Shown here: piece after piece, positions 23,339-31,482 of the stretch
Position numbering within the stretch: position 1 is the first letter of the stretch
Layout: every line of letters starts with the position of its first letter
Source: Avisuccinivibrio_A sp964651505
Lineage (GTDB): Bacteria; Pseudomonadota; Gammaproteobacteria; Enterobacterales; Succinivibrionaceae
Direction: 5' to 3'
Length of the DNA: 31,982 nucleotides
Assembly: GCA_964651505.1 (NCBI GenBank)
Contig: CAZYXT010000013.1
Location: 1-31,982, forward strand
Made by a program: the position numbers and the translations under genes
Notes under the pieces: model-generated
The model's database searches: none
Told to the model about the DNA's origin: nothing
The model's input: the letters and a program-made list of their open reading frames with translations, nothing else

Positions 23339-24127
23339 ATGGCAGACAGTATGGATCTTAAGGCTCTGGCGGCCAAGGCGCGGCAGAGCATGCTTCTGAT
23401 GGGACAAGGGCAGGCAACCCATTACGGCTCCTCCTTATCCTGCGTGGAGCTGATGCTGTGCGTGTATTTGGGCAAAAGAGCGCAAGACAAAGTAATTTTA
23501 AGCAAGGGGCACGCCTCTTTGGCCCATTTTGCGGTGCTCAATGCCCTGGGGTTGATTGATGATCAATGCCTGACAGACTACAGCCGCAACGGCAGTCCTT
23601 TTTGCGTGCACGAGCATCAGGATTTAAAACGGGGCATTGAGATGACCTCGGGCAGCCTGGGGCTGGGAGTGTCCTTTGCTTTGGGCAAGATCATGGGATC
23701 CCAAAAAGACGGGCGCGATGATATGTGCTACGTCATCACGGGAAACGGCGAGCTTAACGAGGGCTCGACCTACGAGGCCATGCTCTATGCCGGGGTTCAT
23801 CATGTCAGCGATTTGATTGTGGTGGTTGATCATAACGGCATGCAGCTTGACGGCGATTCATCTCATGTTTTAAAGGCCGATTATGCCCCCCTGATTGAGG
23901 CTTTGGGCTTTGAGGTCAGAAAGTGCGACGGGCATGACGGGGATGCTTTGAACAAGGCGCTCTTTGAACCGCATGACAAGGATAAACCTTTGTGCGTTAT
24001 CGCCTCCACCGTCAAGGGCAAAGGGATCTCCTTTATGGAGCACAACAATGCTTATCATCATGCCAAGCTGACCGATGAGGAGCATGCCAAGGCACAAGAG
24101 GAAATAAGGGGGTCATATGCAGTTTGA
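23339..24127 (+). CDS. Transketolase N-terminal subunit
   Basis: This 262-residue protein is the ThDP-pyrophosphate-binding half of a split transketolase. It has LSKGHASLAHFAVL (54-67), the GSLGLGVSFALGKIMGS loop (105-121) and the metal/cofactor region TGNGELNEGSTYEAMLYA (134-151) followed by VDHNGMQLDG. The first residue of the usual GDGE motif is changed: GNGE, Asn136 in place of the Mg-ligating Asp. The second ligand Asn166 is kept. It transfers two-carbon ketol units from a ketose to an aldehyde in known relatives. It starts four bases after the LuxC-like stop and overlaps the C-terminal subunit gene by 11 bases. Confidence 0.88.
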   Translation: MADSMDLKALAAKARQSMLLMGQGQATHYGSSLSCVELMLCVYLGKRAQDKVILSKGHASLAHFAVLNALGLIDDQCLTDYSRNGSPFCVHEHQDLKRGIEMTSGSLGLGVSFALGKIMGSQKDGRDDMCYVITGNGELNEGSTYEAMLYAGVHHVSDLIVVVDHNGMQLDGDSSHVLKADYAPLIEALGFEVRKCDGHDGDALNKALFEPHDKDKPLCVIASTVKGKGISFMEHNNAYHHAKLTDEEHAKAQEEIRGSYAV

Positions 24128-25085
24128 TGCCAAGATGCTCAATAACCTGATGCGCATGGGCCCGCGCAAGGCCTACGGTTTTGCTATGCTCAAGATGGGA
24201 GAAACTCATGATAATTTGTGCGTGGTTTGCGCCGATACCATGGGGGCCTCGTCGCTGACCGAGTTTTTTAAAACGTATCCAAACCGTTCCTTTAACGTCG
24301 GCATTGCCGAGCAAAACATGGTGGGATTGGCCTCGGGCCTGGCCTCTGAGGGCAACAATGTCTTTATCAGCACCTATGCCTGTTTTGCCACGCAAAGGGT
24401 CTATGAGATCTTAAAGATGCAGGTCTCGTCCATGAACCTTAACGTCAAGGTAGTCGGGGTGCTGCCGGGCCTGGCGGCCGAAAACTCGGGCAACAGCCAT
24501 TTTTGCCTCGATGACTTCTGCCTGATGAGCAATCTGCCCAATTTTACCGTGCTCTCCCCTTGCGACAGTGCGCAATTGTGCATGATGGTGGAGCTTTTGT
24601 CCGACTTTGCAGGACCTGCTTATCTTAGGATCAACGGCGCAGGCGGCGGACCTTTGATAAGCCGCAATCCCCCCGAGGTGGTGATAGGCAAAGCCCAGCG
24701 CTTAACCGACGGGGCCGATCTTGCCATCATCGCCACAGGACGCACCGTGCAGGAGGCATTGCGGGCAGGACGGGCTTTAAAGCAAAAGGGCATCGGCTCA
24801 AGCGTGTATAACTTTCACACCATAAAACCCCTTGATGAAGAGTGCCTCGATGAGATCTTCAAAAACTTCAAAGCGGTGCTGACCGTGGAGGAGCACTACT
24901 TTGACAGCGGCCTGGGATCAAAGGTTGCCTTTTACAAAGCCTTGCACGATTACCGTGGCAGGATGGCGTGTCTGGGGGCTGCCCACAAATGGCTTGAGGC
25001 AGGGGACAGCCCTTATATGTTCAAGATTGCAGGCATTGATGCCGAGGCCGTCATCGATTGTGCCGTGCGCCTGTGCCGCTCATAG
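24117..25085 (+). CDS. Transketolase C-terminal subunit
   Basis: This is the pyrimidine-binding and C-terminal half of the split transketolase, 322 residues. The catalytic Glu65 lies in FNVGIAEQNMVGLASGLA; next come FISTYACFATQRVYE, the GPAYLRINGAG segment and the C-terminal domain (about 195-322) with IIATGRTVQEALRA. Both halves are needed for an active dimer of heterodimers. The overlapping ATG (TCATATGCAGTTTGA) with AAGGGGG before it indicates coupled translation. It is the last gene of the locus; 35 bases separate it from convergent rsmC. Confidence 0.88.
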   Translation: MQFDAKMLNNLMRMGPRKAYGFAMLKMGETHDNLCVVCADTMGASSLTEFFKTYPNRSFNVGIAEQNMVGLASGLASEGNNVFISTYACFATQRVYEILKMQVSSMNLNVKVVGVLPGLAAENSGNSHFCLDDFCLMSNLPNFTVLSPCDSAQLCMMVELLSDFAGPAYLRINGAGGGPLISRNPPEVVIGKAQRLTDGADLAIIATGRTVQEALRAGRALKQKGIGSSVYNFHTIKPLDEECLDEIFKNFKAVLTVEEHYFDSGLGSKVAFYKALHDYRGRMACLGAAHKWLEAGDSPYMFKIAGIDAEAVIDCAVRLCRS

Positions 25086-25120
25086 ATTAAAGCTTGCAGC
25101 CAGGAGCCTCAAAGGGGCGC

Positions 25121-26254
25121 TTAAGGCTGCAGCTTGTGCACTGCAAACCTGTTTGTCTTGGCCAAGACTGTTATAAGGAAGTCTTGCTGCAAGGCTGCCT
25201 CATAATTTAAATGGCAGTTTGAGACCATATAGATGCAGCCGGCTTTATTTAAGTGCTCTTTGAGGGATTTGAGCCCTTGCAGCGTGGTCTGAACGTCAGC
25301 CTTGATGCCCTGATGAAAAGGCGGATTGAGCACAATTGCATCAAACTTGCCAAGCCCGTCTGCAAAATCGGCCGCATACACCTGCCCTGAAGCCTCGTTA
25401 AGCTTAAGGTTTTGCCTTGTCAAAGCCACCGCCTGCGCTCCTGCGTCGGCCAAGGTCAAAAGCCCTGCGTAAGGGTGCAGACACAAGCCTATCACCCCGC
25501 AGCCGCAACACAGATCCAAGATGCTGCGCCCCTCAAGCTCGCCCAAAGGAATGGAGCTTAAAAGCAGCCTTGTGCCCTCATCGATGACCCCCGGGCTGAA
25601 GACGGCAGGGTGCTGTTTGAGGGTAAGTTTGACTGCATCTGACTGTCTTTGTTCTTTAAAGCTCAAAAGTCCCTGCTCGTTTTTGACATAAAGCACAAGA
25701 TCTTTTGTTGCCGCAGGGGCGGCAAAAGGCTTTTGCCTGTCATAGGTGCCTGCAAAGAGGGTGCACTTGCGCGCCGTATCAAGCTTATGAAGGTTAAGGG
25801 TGTTATTAATGAGCTTGCCCCCGCTGCGCCCGCCTGCGTCGTTGGCGCCTGCCACCAAGATCAACGCCCCATCCTTAAGCTTGTCTTGAAATTTATGCAA
25901 AAGATCCAAGCTTACCGCCTTGGTCTTGGTCAAAAGCAGACACAATATGTCATAAGGCTCATCATCGGGATCTTGCTTTATGAGCTCCAAGGCATCGGAG
26001 GATGCTGCAAAATAAACGCTTAGGTGCTTGCAGGAGATGGTTTGCGGGCAGCCGTGCTCCAAGGTTTTTAAAAACAGTCCTGCCATCTTGGAGGCTGCAA
26101 CAAAGTGATCGGCAACAATCGAGGCCTTAAGGCTTGGTTTTACCAATTTGAGCAGGTTTTCATCGCTGATGTCGCCTGCCATCAAAACCCTTTTGCCCTC
26201 AAAAAGATTGGCATTTCTTGTAAGCAAAGCGGTCAGGGCGTTGTCGTAAGCCAT
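25121..26254 (-). CDS. rsmC: 16S rRNA (guanine-N2)-methyltransferase RsmC
   Basis: RsmC methylates G1207 of 16S rRNA on assembled 30S subunits. The 377-residue protein has the two-domain form of the family: an N-terminal degenerate methyltransferase-like domain (about 1-190) and a catalytic C-terminal domain with HPAVFSPGVIDEGTRLLLSS, the SAM loop ILDLCCGCGVIGL and the catalytic NPPFHQGI. The closely related RlmG has a similar layout, so I call RsmC mainly from the VFSPGVIDEGTRLLL region. It is somewhat longer than the E. coli protein (343). It is the last gene of the surA-pdxA-rsmA-rsmC run, 25 bases after rsmA, pairing two 16S rRNA methyltransferases. Confidence 0.8.
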   Translation of the reverse strand: MAYDNALTALLTRNANLFEGKRVLMAGDISDENLLKLVKPSLKASIVADHFVAASKMAGLFLKTLEHGCPQTISCKHLSVYFAASSDALELIKQDPDDEPYDILCLLLTKTKAVSLDLLHKFQDKLKDGALILVAGANDAGGRSGGKLINNTLNLHKLDTARKCTLFAGTYDRQKPFAAPAATKDLVLYVKNEQGLLSFKEQRQSDAVKLTLKQHPAVFSPGVIDEGTRLLLSSIPLGELEGRSILDLCCGCGVIGLCLHPYAGLLTLADAGAQAVALTRQNLKLNEASGQVYAADFADGLGKFDAIVLNPPFHQGIKADVQTTLQGLKSLKEHLNKAGCIYMVSNCHLNYEAALQQDFLITVLAKTNRFAVHKLQP

Positions 26255-26279
26255 AGTCTTCTCAAATAAAAGCTTAAAC

Positions 26280-27083
26280 TTATTCTGTCAAGGCGCGCCT
26301 TGCCTTTAAAGCCTGCGCCAAATTTACATAGTCGCAAACCTTAAGATCCTCGGGGCGCTTGGCAGGGTCAATGCCCAAATCTTGCAGAGCCTGCGCATCA
26401 AATGCCGGGCTTAAGGCATTGCGCACGGTCTTGCGCCTGGCACTGAAGGAGAGCTTGGTGACATCTTCGATAAAAGGCACCAAGGCCCGCTCCTCTTCTG
26501 ATATTGCCTTGGGGATAAGGCGGATCACAGCCGAGGTAACCTTGGGCTGCGGCCTGAAAGCCTCAGGGGGAACCGCGAGCAGGGGAATAACATCGCACAA
26601 ATACTGCACGATGACGGTGAGCCTGCCGTAGTCCTTGCTGCGAGGCCCTGCGCACAGTCTTTGCACCACCTCTTTTTGCAGCATGAAGTGCATGTCAAAG
26701 ATCCCGGGGAATTTTAAAAGATGCAGGATCAAAGGGGAGGTGATGTTATAGGGCAGATTGCCGAAAACCCGCAGGGGATCCTTTTCTTGCAGCGATGCAA
26801 AATCAAATTTTAAGGCATCAGCTTCAATCAGATTGAGCCCTTTCAAAAAGGGATCGTGGTTTAAAACATCGATGAGATCGCGGTCAAGCTCGATGGCGGT
26901 GAGCGCTCCTGCGCGCTCGAGGACAGGCCTGGTCAAGGCCGCGTGTCCCGGGCCTATTTCCACCAAAGCCTCCCCGGGCTTGGGATTGATGGCATCGACG
27001 ATGGAGCCTATGATGAAGTCATCGACCAAAAAATTCTGCCCGAATCTTTTGCGGGCCTTGAAATTGGGAGGAGGCAGGGCCAT
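26280..27083 (-). CDS. rsmA: 16S rRNA dimethyladenosine transferase RsmA (KsgA)
   Basis: RsmA dimethylates two adjacent adenines (A1518 and A1519) near the 3' end of 16S rRNA, a late checkpoint in 30S assembly. The 267-residue protein has the family's RKRFGQNFLVDD N-terminus, the SAM motif LVEIGPGHAALT, IELDRDL, EADALKFDF and the catalytic FGNLPYNITSPLILHLL, then PPEAFRPQPKVTSAVIRL and SFSARRKTVRNAL. Its start follows the pdxA stop by one base (TGA-T-ATG), the classic gammaproteobacterial pdxA-rsmA coupling. apaG and apaH, which follow in E. coli, are absent here. Confidence 0.97.
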   Translation of the reverse strand: MALPPPNFKARKRFGQNFLVDDFIIGSIVDAINPKPGEALVEIGPGHAALTRPVLERAGALTAIELDRDLIDVLNHDPFLKGLNLIEADALKFDFASLQEKDPLRVFGNLPYNITSPLILHLLKFPGIFDMHFMLQKEVVQRLCAGPRSKDYGRLTVIVQYLCDVIPLLAVPPEAFRPQPKVTSAVIRLIPKAISEEERALVPFIEDVTKLSFSARRKTVRNALSPAFDAQALQDLGIDPAKRPEDLKVCDYVNLAQALKARRALTE

Positions 27084-27084
27084 A

Positions 27085-28083
27085 TCAGATCTTCCTGTTT
27101 TGCAAGCGATTTGAGAGCATGTCGCAGGCTAGCTTTACGGCGCTGTTGAGCGAAGAGCCCGAGGCCTGATCGCTGCCTGCCAAATCCAAGGCAGTGCCGT
27201 GATCCACCGAGGTTCTGATGTAAGGCAGTCCCAAGGTGGTATTGTAGCCTGTCTCAAAACCGCAGGATTTTAAAACCGGCAGTCCCTGATCGTGATACAT
27301 GCACAAGATGGCCGCGGCATCTTTTAAGATCCAAGGGGCAAAGATGGTATCGGCAGGCAGGGGGCCTTCAAGATTACAGCCCTTTTTCTTGAGATCTTCA
27401 ATGGCAGGGCCGATGATCTCAAGCTCCTCGGTGCCCAGCAATCCGCCTTCGCCTGCGTGGGGATTCAATCCTGCCACATAGATCTTGGGATTGGCCAAAT
27501 GAAACTTCTCTTTAAGATCGCGATCGAGGATCTCAATTGACCTTGCAACATTGTCATAGGTGATGCAGGCCGGCAGATCTTTGATGGAGACGTGCGTGGT
27601 TACCAAGGCTACGCGCAAATTTAGGCAGCCTAACATCATGACCACCTTGTCCAAGCCGCACTTTTGCTGCAAATACTCGGTGTGCCCAAAAAATTCGATG
27701 CCCGATTTGGCAATGATGCCTTTGCTGATTGGGCCTGTCACCAATGCAGAATAATAGCCTGACATCAAACCGTCGTGGGCCTTATCCAAAAGCTTTAAGA
27801 CATAGGGGGCATTTTTGACGTCCAAGATCCCGCATTTTGAGGGGGCGCACAGCGGCACATGCTCCACGTACAAAACATCATCTTGATTGCGTTCTTGGCC
27901 AAGATAGGGCTCAACCTTGAGCGATGAAGCATAAATCTTGATGCGCTCTTTGATAAGCTCGATATCGCCTAGCACCGTGATGACCTGATCGGCGGCCTTT
28001 TGATAGTTGAAGGCAAGAAAACAAGACAGCTGCGGCCCGATGCCGGCAGGCTCGCCTGAGGTATAGACAATCCTTTTAGTCAT
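27085..28083 (-). CDS. pdxA: 4-hydroxythreonine-4-phosphate dehydrogenase PdxA
   Basis: PdxA oxidises 4-phosphohydroxy-L-threonine in the DXP-dependent pathway to pyridoxal phosphate. The 332-residue protein starts MTKRIVYTSGEPAGIGPQ. It has VTGPISKGII, GHTEYLQ with the first metal His, GLNPHAGEGGLLGTEE with the second, YHDQGLPVLK with the third, and the substrate loop RTSVDHGTALDLAG. I chose the ATG three codons inside the longest frame because it matches the family N-terminus. It lies 84 bases after surA and is coupled to rsmA. Confidence 0.95.
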   Translation of the reverse strand: MTKRIVYTSGEPAGIGPQLSCFLAFNYQKAADQVITVLGDIELIKERIKIYASSLKVEPYLGQERNQDDVLYVEHVPLCAPSKCGILDVKNAPYVLKLLDKAHDGLMSGYYSALVTGPISKGIIAKSGIEFFGHTEYLQQKCGLDKVVMMLGCLNLRVALVTTHVSIKDLPACITYDNVARSIEILDRDLKEKFHLANPKIYVAGLNPHAGEGGLLGTEELEIIGPAIEDLKKKGCNLEGPLPADTIFAPWILKDAAAILCMYHDQGLPVLKSCGFETGYNTTLGLPYIRTSVDHGTALDLAGSDQASGSSLNSAVKLACDMLSNRLQNRKI

Positions 28084-28167
28084 GCAAAGCATCCAATTTG
28101 CGATTTTAACCTTACCCCCGGGATCTTAGGGGGCAAGGGTTGACTGCCTGAGGGCAGGAAGCGGGGA

Positions 28168-29484
28168 TTAATCGAGGTTGGCTTCAAGAAGCATGGGATC
28201 CAAGATCTGAATATAGGCCGTGTCGCGCAATTCCTGCTCCCAAGAGACGGCTTCTTCCTGATAGAGGCGGCGGAAGATCAAGTCGCGGGCCTTTTGCCGA
28301 TAGGCATCATCAGAGTCCTTGTCGATCCTGATGTCTTTTAAATAGATCAAATGCCACCCAAAGGATGATTTGATGGGATCGCTGATTTGCCCCCGGTGCA
28401 GGCGCACCATGGCGCGGGCAAAGGCAGGATCATAGCGGTCGGGGGTGGAGTAGCCCAAGGCGCCGCCGTTGACGGCAGACCCTGGATCTTCGGAGTATTC
28501 CCGGGCGGCAGCCTCAAAGCTTATAAGACCTGCTTCAATCCTGCGCTTGAGCGCGGCAAGCTCGGCTTGGGCCTTTTCGTCCGAGAAGATGACCGAGGTG
28601 GTCAGCAGAATGTGGCTTGCGTCATACATCCTGATGGGTTCGACTGCCTCGTTTGAGACATCCAAAAGCTTGATGAGGTGGATGCCAAAAGGCGATCTGA
28701 TGGGGCCCACGATGTCCCCGGGCTTGGCCTTGAGCAGCCCCGGCAGGAAGGGGACGGGCACCTGAGTTTCAGGCAGATAGCCCAAATCGCCTGCCTGGGC
28801 GGCCATGGCGCCCTGAGTATAGCGGGCGGCCAAGTCGTTAAAATCTGCTCCTTCGCGCAATTGGGCGCGGATGGAGGCTACCGTGGCATTGGCTCTTTGC
28901 ACCTGGGCACCCGTTGCCTGGGCCGAGAGGGGCACAATCAGCTGGGCGATGTGATACTTGGGCTCCACCGAGCCTGCCGAGCGCAAATTTTTGGCCAAAA
29001 GATCAACTTCGCTTTCGGAGATGGTGATGCGGTTTCTGACGCGCGACTGGCGCACCTCGTTTAAAATGAGCTCGTCGCGAAATCTCTCGCGGGCCTGGTT
29101 GATGGTCAGGCCGTTTTCGCGGGCAAGGGCGCCTAAAAATTCTTCTTCGCTGTAGCCGTTGCGGGTGGCAGCCTGGGCAATGGCGGCATCAAGCTGCATG
29201 TCATTTAAGGTTATGCCCTGGTTTTGGGCAAGCTGCAAGACCAACGAGCGGGTGATGAGCCCTTCGAGGGCTGCTTTGCGGGCACTTACGTCATCGACCG
29301 GAGTGCCGCGAGCTCTTAATTGGGCGGCCACTTGTTCTTGAGCCTCGTCAAGCTCGCTTTGCAAAATAATGGCGTTGTTCACCACCGCGGCGGTGGTATC
29401 AAGCGAGATCTCCTCAGCCTGAGCATTTAAAAAGGCAAGCTGAGCAAAGATAAGTGCCGTTACGGAAAGTTTCTTTAAGAACAT
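28168..29484 (-). CDS. surA: Periplasmic peptidyl-prolyl isomerase/chaperone SurA
   Basis: SurA escorts unfolded outer-membrane proteins across the periplasm to the BAM complex. A signal peptide (about 1-23) ends in NAQA. The N-terminal chaperone domain (about 25-170) contains VVNNAIILQSELDEA and is followed by two parvulin domains: KYHIAQLIVPL through GPIRSPFGIHLIKLLD, and YDASHILLTTSV through IKSSFGWHLIYLKD. A final helix completes the chaperone core. The length of 438 is close to E. coli SurA (428). The usual upstream neighbour lptD is missing; an AAA-ATPase gene and an IS630 transposase stand there instead. Confidence 0.95.
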   Translation of the reverse strand: MFLKKLSVTALIFAQLAFLNAQAEEISLDTTAAVVNNAIILQSELDEAQEQVAAQLRARGTPVDDVSARKAALEGLITRSLVLQLAQNQGITLNDMQLDAAIAQAATRNGYSEEEFLGALARENGLTINQARERFRDELILNEVRQSRVRNRITISESEVDLLAKNLRSAGSVEPKYHIAQLIVPLSAQATGAQVQRANATVASIRAQLREGADFNDLAARYTQGAMAAQAGDLGYLPETQVPVPFLPGLLKAKPGDIVGPIRSPFGIHLIKLLDVSNEAVEPIRMYDASHILLTTSVIFSDEKAQAELAALKRRIEAGLISFEAAAREYSEDPGSAVNGGALGYSTPDRYDPAFARAMVRLHRGQISDPIKSSFGWHLIYLKDIRIDKDSDDAYRQKARDLIFRRLYQEEAVSWEQELRDTAYIQILDPMLLEANLD

Positions 29485-29695
29485 AGTAATCCTAAATCTT
29501 AATAAGACTGAGCCACTTTAGCGAACCTCTAAGATTGTACATTATTTTAGCCCCTGAAATTTACCGCCATTCAAAGATCGCCTCCCAAGTCCCGGCAAAC
29601 CTTGGATGTTTTGCCCGAGGCTGAGGCCTGGCTGCCGTGCAGCTTTGGGCTTGGATGCTGTCGGATCAGAGCGCCGAGGATTGCTAATGCAGTCC
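29485..29695. other. Gap between the AAA-ATPase gene and surA
   Basis: These 211 bases should carry the surA promoter on the minus strand. TACAAT (29539 down to 29534) is a fair -10 about 50 bases before the surA ATG, but no convincing -35 is seen 16-18 bases upstream of it. The 80-codon minus-strand frame crossing the gap lacks recognisable features. No terminator hairpin with a T-tract is visible after the AAA-ATPase gene. Confidence 0.4.
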
Positions 29696-31405
29696 TTATT
29701 TGACACCGGGAACATCCACTTCTTCAAGGTACATAATCTCGCGTATTCTGCTTGGGGATCGTCTCTTATCAAATTGAGGCTCATTGATAAAAACCAAGGC
29801 CGCAGCCACTATTTGTTTAGGAGTCAGTCTTAGTGCGTATTTGCGATCGATAATCTGTTTTTTTGCCTTTTCTAAGGCTTCATCGGCCTCATTGCGGTCT
29901 TTTCTGACCTTTAGTTGAAAAATGTACGCGTATTTGGAGTTTTCGATAAACAAATCGATGCGGCCTTGGCTTGTCGGCACTTCTATTTGCGCATTGCCTT
30001 CAAAGTCTTGCAAAGATGCAAATAATGTATCCCTCAGCATGTATTCATCGAAATTTGACAAGCTTTCATAGGAAAGCCTGTTAAGGAAAAGGTTAAACGT
30101 TTCATGTAATTTGCAAAGATCTTTTTGATCTAAGGCCTCTGTAACCAAGGGCAGGTAGGTCTTGTGAATATATTTTGATGTTTTTCCGGTCAGTATTCGA
30201 ATGACGTTATCGGCAAAAGCTTTTTTGACTTGCCCATTAGGAAAACCTATGGCAAAGCCATCGCCTTCATCATCAAGATTTTTAATGGTCAGGTATCCTG
30301 TCTGATAGAGGATGGAAAATAAAGGGAAGCTGTCTTCTGCGATATTGTCTATGCTTGGGAAAAGCTCTGCTTCATCGCTATACCAGATCCGGTCTTTGTT
30401 AAAGCAGTCTACAAGCTCGCCCAGACCGCGACCTTGTTGGGACATTTTTTTGATGTAGTGTGCCAGTAAGGCGGCTGTGCCTCCGCTTTGGAGCCAGTAG
30501 GGCAGAAATTTGTTTTGGGGTTTCTTAAGGAAGTGGAGGACCGACCATGGATTGTAAACCCGGGTCTTGGCTTGGCGGTCAAACGAATAACCGTCATAAT
30601 TTGCCTTCATCTCCGATAAGATCTTCTCTTCGTCCCACCCGCGGCCCGGGTATTTTTCATTGAAGACTTGTGCGGCATTGCGGATATAGGGCTTGCAACA
30701 GGTTTCAAGCTCTTTTTGAGTTATGCCGGTGATGGCGCCGTAATCGGCGTCAAAGGTAATGTCCTCCAAATTGTTAAGCCCTGAGAAAGAGCTGATGCCG
30801 GTAAATTTGGTTATTCCTGTTATAAAGATGAAGCGAAACTTGTCGGTAAACATTTTTACGATGGTAAAAAAGAGCGTCAGCACCCGGCGCCGCTCTTCAA
30901 ACTCATCAGGATCTGTCAGCGTGTGAGTCAATGGCGAATCATGCTCGTCAATGAGCAAGACCAAGGATTGACCTTCGCAAGAATTTAAGGCATTTTCAAG
31001 GTTGCGCTTCCAAACGGGGTCATCGCCCCAAGGCACTTGAAGATCTTTAAACTTATTTTTTAAAAGCGATATGAAGTCCTCTTCAAAAGAAAGTACAGGG
31101 CTTACATCGCACAAATCCGAAAGATCCAAATGAAGAACCTTATACGCGCCTGCTTTTTCGACCCAGGGCGCCTCCTTTTCAAGATTAAGCCCTTTAAAGC
31201 TTTCTTTGCCGTTTGCAAACAGCTCTTTGAAGGTGCTCACCAGCAGGCTTTTGCCAAAACGACGGGGTCTTGCCAAGAAAAAAGCCCCGTATTGCCTGGC
31301 CAAACGTGCTACTAACTCAGTTTTGTCAATATAGAGCAAATCGTGCTTGATGATGTACTCAAAACTCATGCCTAAAGTCGGCAGGCTTTCAGCTAACGAT
31401 GTCAT
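29696..31405 (-). CDS. AAA-ATPase-like / PD-(D/E)XK-type protein (DUF1703 family)
   Basis: Proteins of this family are abundant and multi-copy in many gut anaerobes; their function is not established. The 569-residue protein begins with the family hallmark YIDKTELVARL and a Walker A-like RPRRFGKSLLVST (46-58). A Walker B-like LVLLIDEHDSPLTH follows, then TGITKFTGISSFSGLNNLEDIT, and the C-terminus has a nuclease-like core GRIDLFIE and YIFQLKV. In that core Asp484 and Lys499 are present, but the expected Glu of the E-x-K is Gln497. The ATG at 31405 is preceded by a strong AGGAGG; an upstream ATG would overlap the transposase gene and adds 27 residues not typical of the family. It may have travelled with the neighbouring insertion sequence. 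Confidence 0.75.
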   Translation of the reverse strand: MTSLAESLPTLGMSFEYIIKHDLLYIDKTELVARLARQYGAFFLARPRRFGKSLLVSTFKELFANGKESFKGLNLEKEAPWVEKAGAYKVLHLDLSDLCDVSPVLSFEEDFISLLKNKFKDLQVPWGDDPVWKRNLENALNSCEGQSLVLLIDEHDSPLTHTLTDPDEFEERRRVLTLFFTIVKMFTDKFRFIFITGITKFTGISSFSGLNNLEDITFDADYGAITGITQKELETCCKPYIRNAAQVFNEKYPGRGWDEEKILSEMKANYDGYSFDRQAKTRVYNPWSVLHFLKKPQNKFLPYWLQSGGTAALLAHYIKKMSQQGRGLGELVDCFNKDRIWYSDEAELFPSIDNIAEDSFPLFSILYQTGYLTIKNLDDEGDGFAIGFPNGQVKKAFADNVIRILTGKTSKYIHKTYLPLVTEALDQKDLCKLHETFNLFLNRLSYESLSNFDEYMLRDTLFASLQDFEGNAQIEVPTSQGRIDLFIENSKYAYIFQLKVRKDRNEADEALEKAKKQIIDRKYALRLTPKQIVAAALVFINEPQFDKRRSPSRIREIMYLEEVDVPGVK

Positions 31406-31482
31406 GGACTGTGCCTCCTGTGAGAAGTAGCGAGTCAGAGAGTTCCTTTGTTTGCGCCTAGTACCTTGTAACATTAATTTCT

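Noticed and set aside
25089..25135. Near-perfect inverted repeat (AAGCTTGCAGCC with GGCTGCAGCTT) between the transketolase and rsmC genes
   Set aside because: The loop is 23 bases, there is no T-tract on either strand and one arm lies inside the rsmC coding end, so a bidirectional terminator is possible but not supported.
28600..28660. A GGTTCGA stretch resembling a tRNA T-arm
   Set aside because: It lies within surA coding sequence and there are no matching acceptor or anticodon arms. I found no tRNA or rRNA genes in the window by eye.
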